A stretch of 64,000 bases of DNA from Phycisphaerales bacterium (lineage in GTDB: Bacteria > Planctomycetota > Phycisphaerae > Phycisphaerales > UBA1924). The DNA is taken from positions 1 through 64,000 of the forward strand of contig DASPKU010000008.1 of the NCBI GenBank assembly GCA_035627955.1, in the 5' to 3' direction. The translations under genes were made by a program, and so were the position numbers. The notes beneath the pieces were generated by a model. The model saw only the letters and a program-made list of their open reading frames with translations. It made no database searches and was not told where the DNA came from. Each line of letters starts with the position of its first letter. Position 1 is the stretch's first letter. Shown one piece after another: positions 37,178-45,133 of the stretch.

Positions 37178-38050
37178 TTGATCGCGGCCTTGTGCAGCCT
37201 CGGAATCTTGACCGCCGGCATCCTCGCGGCCGTCGGGCTCCCGTGCTCCTCTACAAACGTGCAGCCCGAACCCAAAGCGGCCCCCAACGCGTCCGAGCAG
37301 GAGAAACGCCCGCACATCCGGGCAACGCTGCTCAACCAGCACCACACCGTCACCCCCAACTCCACGGCCTGGATCGGCCTCGAACTCGACATCGATAAGG
37401 ACTGGCACACCTACTGGCCCGGCCGCAACGAGACCGGCACACCCCCGGCCGTGAAGTGGAACCTGCCCGCGGGGTACAAGGTCGGCGAGTTCCTCTGGCC
37501 CGCCCCCAAGCGGTACGTGCAGGGTGGCGACACCCTCGACCACGTGTACGAGGGTCGGGTGCTGCTGATGGCGCCGCTGGAAGTGCCCGCGTCGGCCAAG
37601 CCCGGGGAAAAGGTGCAGATTAAGGCCGCGTGCACGTTCGTGGTGTGCCAGGACGTCTGCCTGATGGAGAAGGCCTCACCCACGCTGACGCTGATAGTCA
37701 GCGACGGCTGGAGCAGCTCCACGGTGCCGCCGCATGCCAAGCGCTTCACCGAGGCCCGCGAGCGTGTGCCCGTGCCTCTCAAAGACGCCAAGGGGGTCTC
37801 CGCTAAGGTCGAGAACGGCAAGCTCTTAGTAGAGGCCAAGGGGGCGGCCAAGGTGATGTTCTACCCCTACGAAGACTCGGTCGCCACCCCCGCCCTGCTC
37901 AAGGAGGGCGAGGTGAAAGGCGAGCGGCTGACGCTCACGCTGCAGCCGGAAGACGCCCCCGCGCGCATCAGGGGGGTTGTCGAGGCCCAGGGCGGCGCAC
38001 TGAAACAACCGGTGTTTGTCGACGTTGATCTGGAGGTCCCCAGGTCCTGA
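37178..38050 (+). CDS. Stand-alone DsbD N-terminal-like exported protein
   Basis: 290 residues from the TTG at 37178. The N-terminus is a hydrophobic signal ending VGLPCSS (possibly a lipoprotein). The body matches the DsbD alpha-domain-like family: LELDIDKDWHTYWPGRNETGTPPAVKWNLPAGYKVGEFLWPAPKRYVQGG, a GRVLLMAPLEVPASAKPG segment, and the Cys pair CTFVVCQDVCLMEKA. Full-length DsbD has a membrane domain and a thioredoxin domain after this, which are absent. The next gene encodes a redoxin, so the two may form a periplasmic thiol pair; this is inference. Confidence 0.82.
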   Translation: MIAALCSLGILTAGILAAVGLPCSSTNVQPEPKAAPNASEQEKRPHIRATLLNQHHTVTPNSTAWIGLELDIDKDWHTYWPGRNETGTPPAVKWNLPAGYKVGEFLWPAPKRYVQGGDTLDHVYEGRVLLMAPLEVPASAKPGEKVQIKAACTFVVCQDVCLMEKASPTLTLIVSDGWSSSTVPPHAKRFTEARERVPVPLKDAKGVSAKVENGKLLVEAKGAAKVMFYPYEDSVATPALLKEGEVKGERLTLTLQPEDAPARIRGVVEAQGGALKQPVFVDVDLEVPRS

Positions 38051-38131
38051 ACGTCTGGAGAGTCGAAGAACGAGGCCGCGTCGGCGCGGGCAGCGTGCCC
38101 GTGCCGCGGGGCCGGAACTCAAGGAGTCGGT

Positions 38132-38899
38132 ATGAAAGCGAAGGCACTGCTGGTGATCGTGGCCGCGATGTTCGCGGCGTCCCCCGTCCTGGCCCAGGCG
38201 AAAAAGTCGGAGGAGGCCCCGAAAACGACGCAGCCCGAGAAGAAGGACGAGCAGCGCAAGGAAGAGAAGCGGGAGCGCAAGGACGAGTCCAAGGACTCCC
38301 AGAAGGACACCAAGAAGGACAGCAAGGACGAGAAGGACCGCAACCCCAAGGCCGCGGCGAAGGTGGGCGAGAAGGCGCCCGACTTCACCGCCACCGACAC
38401 CAACGGCAATACGGTGAAGCTCAGCGAGCTGACCAGCCAGGGCAAGATCGTCGTCCTGCAGTGGTTCAACCCCGACTGCCCCTACGTGGTCAAGCACTAC
38501 AAGAAGGGCGACACCAACACCTTCAACGAGCTGCACACCAAGTACAACGGCAAGGACGTCGTGATCCTCGCCGTCGCCAGCAGCGCCCCCGGCAAGCAGG
38601 GCAGCGGCACCGAGCGCCTCAACAAGGCCAAGACCGACTGGAACATGCAGTACCCGATCGTCCTTGATGAGTCGGGCACCATCGGCAAGTCCTTCGGCGC
38701 CAAGAACACCCCCGCCATGGCCGTGATCGGCAAGGACGGCACCCTCGCCTACTGGGGCGCCATCGACGACGACAACGGCCCGGACAAGCCCGGCAAGACC
38801 AACTACGTGGCCAAGGCCCTCGATGAGCTCATCGCCGGCAAGCCCGTGACCACCAAGGAGACCAAGCCCTACGGCTGCTCCGTGAAGTACAAGAGCTGA
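38132..38899 (+). CDS. Exported redoxin (AhpC/TSA-type thioredoxin-like)
   Basis: 255 residues from an ATG with AAGGAG ahead. Signal peptide ends SPVLAQ. Residues about 24-75 are a highly charged Lys/Glu linker. The redoxin fold follows: VGEKAPDFTATDTNGNTVKLSELTSQGKIVVLQWFNPDCPYVVKHY (single Cys-Pro active site), VVILAVASS, YPIVLDESGTIGKSFGAKNTPAMAVIGKDG. The NPDCPYV motif has one Cys, as in peroxidase-like members, rather than CxxC. A second Cys lies at the end (YGCSV). The partner is not known. It sits 81 nt after the DsbD-N-like gene and ends in a terminator. Confidence 0.88.
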   Translation: MKAKALLVIVAAMFAASPVLAQAKKSEEAPKTTQPEKKDEQRKEEKRERKDESKDSQKDTKKDSKDEKDRNPKAAAKVGEKAPDFTATDTNGNTVKLSELTSQGKIVVLQWFNPDCPYVVKHYKKGDTNTFNELHTKYNGKDVVILAVASSAPGKQGSGTERLNKAKTDWNMQYPIVLDESGTIGKSFGAKNTPAMAVIGKDGTLAYWGAIDDDNGPDKPGKTNYVAKALDELIAGKPVTTKETKPYGCSVKYKS

Positions 38900-38904
38900 A
38901 ACCA

Positions 38905-38920
38905 CGCCCTGATCAGGGCG
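38905..38920. other. 16-bp perfect palindrome after the redoxin gene
   Basis: CGCCCTGATCAGGGCG, 5 nt past the redoxin stop and ahead of the terminator. It could be a site for a dimeric DNA-binding protein or an RNA hairpin. Confidence 0.5.
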
Positions 38921-38940
38921 AGCTTGAAGGTTTGATCAAA

Positions 38941-38973
38941 CGGCCGGAGCGCATGCTCCGGCCGTTCTGTTTT
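38941..38973 (+). terminator. Intrinsic terminator of the redoxin gene
   Basis: A perfect 10-bp stem (38941-38950 with 38955-38964) and GCAT loop is followed by TTCTGTTTT. Confidence 0.92.
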
Positions 38974-39061
38974 CCCGAGCCGCTCCCAAACCGGGACTTC
39001 GCCCTGAGCGGCTCAGTCCCGGCGTCGTGTTGGAGATCCGTATTCCCTACGATGCCCGCAC

Positions 39062-41170
39062 ATGCTTGAGAACCTCTCCACCGTCCGTGACCTGCTGCTG
39101 GTGTGCATCGGGTTCGGACTCATTGTGTTCGTGCACGAGCTGGGGCACTTCCTGGCCGCGCGCTGGGCCGGGATCCGCGTCCTGGCGTTCGCCATCGGCT
39201 TCGGCCCCGCCCTGTTCAGCTACCGCAAGGGCATGGGCCTGCGGGCGGGCTCCGGCGAGAAGGAGTACATCGAGAAGCTCAAGGCCGAGCCGCTGCGGGC
39301 CCGCGAGTTCAGCCCCACCGAGTACCGCTTCAACATCCTCCCCCTGGGCGGCTACGTCAAGATGCTCGGGCAGGAGGACGTCAACCCCAACGCCGTCAGC
39401 GACGCCCCCGACAGCTACCAGAACTGCATTCCCTGGAAGCGGATGGTGGTCATCTCCGCCGGCGTGATCATGAACATCATCACCGCGGCCATCCTCTTCA
39501 TCGCCGTGTTCATGGCCGGCCTGCCGGTCGAGCCCGCGAAGGTCGGCACCGTGTTCGCCGGCTCTCCCGCAGCCACCACTCTGCCCACGAACGCCGCCGA
39601 GGCCGGCGTCCAATCCCCCGGCCTGCTCCCCGGCGACCGCATCGTCAGCATCAATGGCCGCACGCCTAACTCCTTCAGCGACCTCACGCTGGAAACCGCG
39701 ATGACCGGCCCGCAGGAGGACATCAACCTGGTGGTCTCGCGCGACGGCGTTGAGCGGCCGCTGGCCTTCCGCCTCCGCCCCGAGCCCGGCAAGCTGACGG
39801 GGCTGCTGGAGATCGGCGTGGCGCCCTCGCGCTCGACGCAGCTCATGGACGCCGAGGACGACGCCGAGCTGGAGGCCTGGCAGAAGGACATGGCCAAGAA
39901 GGGCTTCCCCGAGATTCAGGCGGGGGCCGAACTGATCCGCGTCGGTGAACACGTCGCTCACGACGGCAACGAAGTCGACGACGCTGCCCGCCACTCCGGC
40001 GGCCGCCCCTTTGAGGCCGAGTTCCGCAACAAGGACGGAACAACCTCGGTCGTGGTGCTCCAGCCGATGCCGGAGATGGACACCGACATCCTGCCCGTGA
40101 GCGGACGGATCATCACCCCCGTCGAGCACCTGCTCGGCCTGATGCCTGTCATGAAAGTGGATCTGGCAGCGGCGAAGGCCGAGGCCCAGGGCCTCCGTGC
40201 CGGCGATGTCTTCGCCCGCATCGGCGACATCGAGTTCCCCAGCATGACGCAAGGCATGACCGCCATCAAAGCCCATTCGGGCAAGCGGCTCCCCATTACC
40301 GTGCTCCGCGAGGAGAACGGCGTCAGAAAGCCCGTGCAGCTCGATGTCAAGGTCAGCCGCAAGGGCCAAATCGGATTCCACGTGGGCGACGTCGGCGACG
40401 CCGAAGCCCTCGTCGCCCTGCCGTACGACCAGCTCCGCCGACCGCGCGAGAAGGAGCCCTTCCGCCCCGCGGCCGCGGGCGTCATCGTCTCCCCCGGCAC
40501 TCGCATCGTCGGTGTGAATGACCAGGCGGTGAATGACTTCGCCTCGCTGCGGGCCGCGCTGCTGGATGCCACCAGCGCCGCCACCGACGGCGCGACCATC
40601 AATCTCAAGGTCCAGCGCCCCTCCCACGGCCAGCCTCCCGCGGCCGATGCGCCGGTCGAGACATTCCCCATGCGTCTCCAGCAGGCCGACATCACCAGCC
40701 TGCGTGCCCTCGGCTGGCAGAGCCCCGTCGGTCTGCCCTTCGAGCCCGAGCAGACCAAGCGCAAGGCCGCGACGCCGGTGGAGGCGATCAAGACCGGCCT
40801 CGCGGAAACCCGTCGCGTGATGCTGACGACCTACGTCACCTTCGCCCGCCTGGCGCAGGGCACCGTCAAGGTTGAGCACCTCAAGGGTCCCGTCGGCATC
40901 GCCCACATCGGCACGCTGGTCGCCAGCAAGGGCCTGATCAATCTGCTCTTCTTCATGGCCCTGATCTCGATCAACCTCGCGGTGATCAACTTCCTGCCGC
41001 TGCCGATCGTTGACGGCGGCCAGTTCCTGTTCCTGGTCTACGAGCAGGTGCGCGGGAAGCCCGTGCCCATGGGCTTCCAAAACGCCGTGACCATGGCGGG
41101 CCTGGTGCTCATCGCCAGCATGTTCCTGATCGTGACGTTCAACGACATCTCCAACCTGCTGGGCTTCTGA
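39062..41170 (+). CDS. rseP: Site-2 zinc metalloprotease RseP (M50)
   Basis: 702 residues. The catalytic HELGH (residues 25-29) is in the first membrane helix, and the third-ligand motif NFLPLPIVDGGQ is in the last part, followed by a final membrane helix. NILPLGGYVKMLGQ is the conserved strand after the first helices. Between lie PDZ-like domains (LLPGDRIVSINGRTPN, GLRAGDVFARIGDIEF, SPGTRIVGVNDQAVN), giving more PDZ-like repeats than the usual two and a longer protein than E. coli RseP (450). Known: intramembrane cleavage of anti-sigma factors or signal peptides. No sigma factor is adjacent. Confidence 0.95.
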   Translation: MLENLSTVRDLLLVCIGFGLIVFVHELGHFLAARWAGIRVLAFAIGFGPALFSYRKGMGLRAGSGEKEYIEKLKAEPLRAREFSPTEYRFNILPLGGYVKMLGQEDVNPNAVSDAPDSYQNCIPWKRMVVISAGVIMNIITAAILFIAVFMAGLPVEPAKVGTVFAGSPAATTLPTNAAEAGVQSPGLLPGDRIVSINGRTPNSFSDLTLETAMTGPQEDINLVVSRDGVERPLAFRLRPEPGKLTGLLEIGVAPSRSTQLMDAEDDAELEAWQKDMAKKGFPEIQAGAELIRVGEHVAHDGNEVDDAARHSGGRPFEAEFRNKDGTTSVVVLQPMPEMDTDILPVSGRIITPVEHLLGLMPVMKVDLAAAKAEAQGLRAGDVFARIGDIEFPSMTQGMTAIKAHSGKRLPITVLREENGVRKPVQLDVKVSRKGQIGFHVGDVGDAEALVALPYDQLRRPREKEPFRPAAAGVIVSPGTRIVGVNDQAVNDFASLRAALLDATSAATDGATINLKVQRPSHGQPPAADAPVETFPMRLQQADITSLRALGWQSPVGLPFEPEQTKRKAATPVEAIKTGLAETRRVMLTTYVTFARLAQGTVKVEHLKGPVGIAHIGTLVASKGLINLLFFMALISINLAVINFLPLPIVDGGQFLFLVYEQVRGKPVPMGFQNAVTMAGLVLIASMFLIVTFNDISNLLGF

Positions 41171-41176
41171 AAAGAG

Positions 41177-41205
41177 CCGATCGCGCAAGCGATCGGAGCT
41201 TTGAT
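41177..41205 (+). terminator. Candidate terminator after rseP
   Basis: CCGATCGC (41177-41184) pairs with GCGATCGG (41189-41196), loop GCAA, then GAGCTTTGATC. The T run is weak. Confidence 0.5.
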
Positions 41206-41240
41206 CTGTTGTTCCCTGATGCCTGCGCCAAGGACCACCA

Positions 41241-42215
41241 ATGCACTTCAGCGCAGATGACCTGGTGCTGCTGTGCCTCTTCCTGCTGCTGGGCCTCGTC
41301 CTCGCGTTCGTGGCCGTCACCGCGTACACCGCCTGGGTCCTCACGCACCCGTACCGCCGCACCTACGCGTCGGCCCTCGCCCGGGGCCGCCCGGGCGACC
41401 CCAGCGAGCTGAACGGCCCCGAGGGGCTAGGGTGGCAATTCTCGTCATGGGAGCTCGCATGGAACGGCCGCACGCTGCCGGTCTGGGATGTGGTCGGCAT
41501 GAACCCATCCGGCCCCGTGGTCGTCCTCAGCCATGGCTGGGGTGACTCGCGGATCGGCGCACTGTCACGCCTCTCCGGCGTTGCCGCGTTCGCCTCGCGG
41601 GCGGTCCTCTGGGATCTGCCCGGGCACGGCGAGGCGCAGGGCTCCTGCTCGCTCGGCACACTTGAGGTCGATGCACTCACTGCCCTGATCGAGCGCATCG
41701 GATCGCCTGTAGTTCTGTATGGATGGTCGCTGGGAGCGGGAGTATCCATCGCCGCGGCGGCCCGGCCGGCGAACCCCTCAACCCCCGCAGTTCTCGGCGT
41801 CATCGCCGAAGCGCCATACTGCCGCCCCGAGACCCCCGCCCGCAACGTGCTGCGGAGCTGGGGGCTGCCCCGAGGATGGACGCTCGCCTCCGCTCTCGCC
41901 CTGCTCGGAGTCCGCTTCGGCGTGGGGCCACGCTGGCGAGCGTTCGACCGCGCGACACTGGCCGCTCAGCTCACAGTGCCCGTCCTGGTGCTGCACGGCG
42001 AGGCCGACGACGTCTGCCCCTTGGAAGATGGCCGCCGGATCGCCACCGGCGCGAAGCGTGGGCGACTCGTCGCCATCCCCGGCGCGGGGCATCACGGCCT
42101 CTGGACGGACGACCGCACGGCCGTCCTCTGCCGCCAGGCGGTGGGGGAGTTCGTTGCCGGGCTCGCGCGGGATACCACCCTAAACTCCGCCCATGCGCAG
42201 CAGTCCCACAGTTGA
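41241..42215 (+). CDS. Membrane-anchored alpha/beta hydrolase
   Basis: 324 residues: an N-terminal membrane helix (about 8-32), then an alpha/beta hydrolase fold: VVVLSHGWGDSRIGAL (oxyanion-type HGWG), the nucleophile elbow YGWSLGAGVS (Ser), a VLHGEADDVCPLEDG acid loop and a final His in GAGHHGLW. Known family: esterases and peptidases; substrate unknown. The stop overlaps the deoC start by 23 nt, so the two are probably one operon. Confidence 0.88.
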   Translation: MHFSADDLVLLCLFLLLGLVLAFVAVTAYTAWVLTHPYRRTYASALARGRPGDPSELNGPEGLGWQFSSWELAWNGRTLPVWDVVGMNPSGPVVVLSHGWGDSRIGALSRLSGVAAFASRAVLWDLPGHGEAQGSCSLGTLEVDALTALIERIGSPVVLYGWSLGAGVSIAAAARPANPSTPAVLGVIAEAPYCRPETPARNVLRSWGLPRGWTLASALALLGVRFGVGPRWRAFDRATLAAQLTVPVLVLHGEADDVCPLEDGRRIATGAKRGRLVAIPGAGHHGLWTDDRTAVLCRQAVGEFVAGLARDTTLNSAHAQQSHS

Positions 42216-43155
42216 TGCGGTGATGGTGGCCGAGCGGGCCGCGTCGTTCACGAAGCGCTCGATCAAGAACGCGAGCAAGCTGTCGGGCCTGAAGCTCGCG
42301 CTGTCGATGCTCGACCTCACCACTCTCGAAGGCAAGGACTCACCCGAGAAGGCCCGAGGGCTGTGCCGCAAGGCTGTGCGCCCCTGGGAGCGCGACGAGC
42401 AGGTGCTCGGCGAGCGGCTGCCCAGCGTCGCCGCGGTGTGCGTGTACCCCTCGCTCGTGGGCGTCTGCAAGCACGACCTTGGTGACTGCGGCGTCAAGGT
42501 TGCGTCCGTCGCGACGGGCTTCCCCAGTGGCCAGTACCCCCTCGATGTCCGCCTCGAGGACGTTCGTCGCGCCGTCGCCGCGGGCGCTGACGAGATCGAC
42601 ATGGTGATCAACCGCGGCGCCTTCCTCGCGGGCCGTTACGACGAGGTCGCGGACGAAATCACTCGCACAAAGAAGGCCTGCGCTCGCGCCGACGGCACCT
42701 CCGCCCACCTCAAGGTCATCCTCGAGACCGGCGAGCTCGAGACCCTGGACAACGTCCGGCGTGCCAGCGACCTCGCCATCCGCGCCATGGCCGAGGCCGG
42801 CATGCCCCCGCACGAGCACGGCAACGACTTCATCAAGACCTCCACCGGCAAGGTGCAGCCCGCGGCCACCATGCCCGTCACCCTCGTCATGCTCGAGGCC
42901 ATCCGCGATTGGTACCTCGAGACCGGCCAGATCATCGGCATGAAGCCCGCCGGCGGCATCCGCACCGCCAAGCAGGCCCTGCACTACCTCGTGATGGTCA
43001 AGGAGACGCTCGGCAAGCTCCCCGACGGCGACGCTTGGCTCACGCCCGACTACTTCCGCTTCGGCGCCAGCACGTTGTGCAACGACATCCTGCGTCAGAT
43101 CGCGTGGCTCAAGGGCGGGAAGTACATGGCGGCGTACGACTTCTCCGAGGCGTGA
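42193..43155 (+). CDS. deoC: Deoxyribose-phosphate aldolase
   Basis: Cleaves 2-deoxyribose 5-phosphate to glyceraldehyde 3-phosphate and acetaldehyde in nucleoside salvage. 320 residues with LALSMLDLTTLEG, VAAVCVYPSLVGVCKHDL, VKVASVATGFPSGQ, GADEIDMVINRGAFLAG and the Schiff-base lysine at about 215 in NDFIKTSTGKV, then GMKPAGGIRTAKQAL. Longer than the E. coli enzyme through N- and C-terminal extensions, as in eukaryote-like and some planctomycete forms. Overlaps the hydrolase gene by 23 nt. Confidence 0.94.
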   Translation: MRSSPTVDAVMVAERAASFTKRSIKNASKLSGLKLALSMLDLTTLEGKDSPEKARGLCRKAVRPWERDEQVLGERLPSVAAVCVYPSLVGVCKHDLGDCGVKVASVATGFPSGQYPLDVRLEDVRRAVAAGADEIDMVINRGAFLAGRYDEVADEITRTKKACARADGTSAHLKVILETGELETLDNVRRASDLAIRAMAEAGMPPHEHGNDFIKTSTGKVQPAATMPVTLVMLEAIRDWYLETGQIIGMKPAGGIRTAKQALHYLVMVKETLGKLPDGDAWLTPDYFRFGASTLCNDILRQIAWLKGGKYMAAYDFSEA

Positions 43156-43162
43156 TGCGCTC

Positions 43163-43561
43163 CTACGTGCGCTGCGGGTAGCTGAAGGCGCCGAGCCGGT
43201 TCCCTTCGCTGTCCCAGAACCCGAACCCTCGCGGGGCCCACTCATGGGCGGGCGGCCCGAGCGGGTCGGGGTTGGCCCCCGCGCCAACCAGATGGGCGTG
43301 GAGTGCCGCGAGGTCATCCGTCTGCAGGTCGAGCACCCCATGGACGACGGCCGTCCCCTCGGGATGGATGACCAACCGCTCAGGGCGGGCTGTCCGGACC
43401 AGCAGCAACCGCACGCTCTCGCCTTGCCGTGACAAGATCGCATTCGCCGCGTCCGCCCACCCGGCCTTGAAGCCTAAGACTTTGTCGTACCACGCTATCG
43501 CACGCGGCAGGTCCGCCACCGGGATCTCGACCGTACTCACAACGACCTTTGGAAGAGCCAA
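43163..43561 (-). CDS. VOC (glyoxalase/dioxygenase fold) protein
   Basis: 132 residues from a TTG at 43561, chosen because AGGAG is 8 nt ahead. A single VOC module pair: VVVSTVEIPVADLPRAIAWYDKVLGFKAGWADAANAILSR, LLLVRTARPERLVIHPEG, VVHGVLDLQTDDLAALHAHLVGAG, GFGFWDSEGNRLGAFSY. Metal-ligand positions at the ends of strands are only partly conserved, so the enzyme type cannot be named. It converges with deoC (7 nt between stops). Confidence 0.82.
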   Translation of the reverse strand: MALPKVVVSTVEIPVADLPRAIAWYDKVLGFKAGWADAANAILSRQGESVRLLLVRTARPERLVIHPEGTAVVHGVLDLQTDDLAALHAHLVGAGANPDPLGPPAHEWAPRGFGFWDSEGNRLGAFSYPQRT

Positions 43562-43661
43562 CGCACATTCTCCTGGAATGCGCGAGCGTAGGACTCCTGA
43601 ATGGTGAAACAGCCGGCGTCGGCGCGCCCCACAACCCCGCGCGACCTGATACGCTGGTGCC

Positions 43662-44789
43662 ATGATCGTGGGCGTCGTTAGAGAGACTCTCGCGGGCGAG
43701 CGGCGCGTGGCCATCGTGCCCAAGACCGTGCCGCTGCTCAAGAAGGCCGGGATGGACGTCGCCATCGAGCCAGGCGCGGGCCTCGCGGCCGGCTTCCCCG
43801 ACGCTGACTACACCGCCGCCGGAGCCGAGCTGCTCCCCCGCGATGACGTTTTCACCAAAGCCGAGATCATCGCCGCCGTACGTGTGTTCGCGACGCCCGA
43901 CGGCCAGGGCTTAGCCGCATGTACCGGCAAGGTCCTCGTCGGCCTCGCCGACCCGCTGACCAAGAGTCCGACCATCCCGCTGCTGGCGGAGCGCCAAGCC
44001 CTGCTCTTCGCCCTCGAACTCCTCCCTCGCATCACGCGGGCGCAGACCATGGACGTGCTCAGCTCGCAGGCGACCGTCGCGGGCTACAAGGCCGTGCTCC
44101 TCGCCGCGGGAGCCCTCAGCAAGATGATGCCGATGCTCACCACCGCCGCGGGCACGCTCGCCCCCGCCAAGGTGCTGGTGCTGGGCGCGGGCGTCGCGGG
44201 CCTTCAGGCCATCGCCACCGCCCGCCGCCTGGGCGCGGTCGTCAGCGGCTACGACGTCCGCCCCGCCGCCCGCGAGCAGATCGCCTCGCTGGGAGCCAAG
44301 CCGGTCGTGCTCGCCCTCGAGAACGCCGAGGGCCAGGGCGGTTACGCCAAGCAGATGGACGAGGCCTACTACGCCGAGCAGCGCAAGCAGCTCGGCGCCG
44401 TCATCAAGGACCAGGACATCGTCATCACCACCGCCGCCATCCCCGGCGCTCGCTCGCCCATCCTCATCACCGCCGACGCCGTCCGCGCCATGGCCCCCGG
44501 CTCCGTTATCGTCGACCTCGCCGCCGAACGCGGCGGAAACTGCGAGCTCACCCGCGCCGGCGAAACCGTCACCGAGCACTCCGTCCAGATCATGGGCCCG
44601 CTCAACCTCGCCTCCGAAGTCCCCAACCACGCCAGCCAGATGTACAGCAAGAACATCGCCGCGTTCCTGGGGGCGATCGTCAAGAAGGGCGCGCTCACCA
44701 TTGACACCACCGATGAGGTCGTCCGCGAGACGCTGGTGACGCAGGCCGGCCGCATCATCAACGAGCGCGTCGCAAAGGTGCAGGCATGA
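43662..44789 (+). CDS. pntAA: NAD(P) transhydrogenase subunit alpha, part 1
   Basis: 375 residues forming the NAD(H)-binding soluble domain I of proton-translocating transhydrogenase, which reduces NADP+ with NADH using the proton gradient. IVGVVRETLAGERRVAIVPKTV at the start, then KVLVLGAGVAGLQAIATARRLGAVVSGYDVRP (GxGxxG and the Asp that selects NAD), the loop LASLGAKPVVL and DQDIVITTAAIPGARSPILITADAV. The alpha subunit is split into two genes, as in many bacteria. The stop overlaps the pntAB start (ATGA). Confidence 0.95.
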   Translation: MIVGVVRETLAGERRVAIVPKTVPLLKKAGMDVAIEPGAGLAAGFPDADYTAAGAELLPRDDVFTKAEIIAAVRVFATPDGQGLAACTGKVLVGLADPLTKSPTIPLLAERQALLFALELLPRITRAQTMDVLSSQATVAGYKAVLLAAGALSKMMPMLTTAAGTLAPAKVLVLGAGVAGLQAIATARRLGAVVSGYDVRPAAREQIASLGAKPVVLALENAEGQGGYAKQMDEAYYAEQRKQLGAVIKDQDIVITTAAIPGARSPILITADAVRAMAPGSVIVDLAAERGGNCELTRAGETVTEHSVQIMGPLNLASEVPNHASQMYSKNIAAFLGAIVKKGALTIDTTDEVVRETLVTQAGRIINERVAKVQA

Positions 44790-45130
44790 ACACAGCCATG
44801 CAGTCCGCCATACTCGCCGCCGACACCGCCCACGCCGCGGTGCCCGTCCCCGTGCTCTTCCTCATGGTCCTCATGCTGGCGTCGTTCGTGGGCCTGGGCG
44901 TGATCCGGCGCGTCTCGCCGCTCCTGCACACGCCGCTCATGAGCCTGACCAACGCCATCTCCGCCATCGCGGTGGTGGGGGCCATCATCGTCGCCGGCGG
45001 CCACGACTACCCGCCCTGGGCCCGGATCATGGGCTCCGTCGCCCTCTTCGCCTCCATGACCAACATCATCAGCGGCTTCCTCATCACCAACCGCATGCTC
45101 CGGATGTTCAAGGAGAGGCCCAGGGGCTGA
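44786..45130 (+). CDS. pntAB: NAD(P) transhydrogenase subunit alpha, part 2
   Basis: 114 residues with three membrane helices (VPVPVLFLMVLMLASFVGLGVIRR, LMSLTNAISAIAVVGAIIVAGG, IMGSVALFASMTNIISGFLITNRML), the membrane part of alpha. The SPLLHTPLMSLTNAISA loop is typical. Start overlaps pntAA, and pntB begins 3 nt after the stop. Confidence 0.94.
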   Translation: MNTAMQSAILAADTAHAAVPVPVLFLMVLMLASFVGLGVIRRVSPLLHTPLMSLTNAISAIAVVGAIIVAGGHDYPPWARIMGSVALFASMTNIISGFLITNRMLRMFKERPRG

Positions 45131-45133
45131 CCC

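Noticed and set aside
39047-41362. A 771-codon minus-strand frame opposite rseP
   Set aside because: RseP carries HELGH, PDZ domains and the C-terminal motif; the mirror frame has none.
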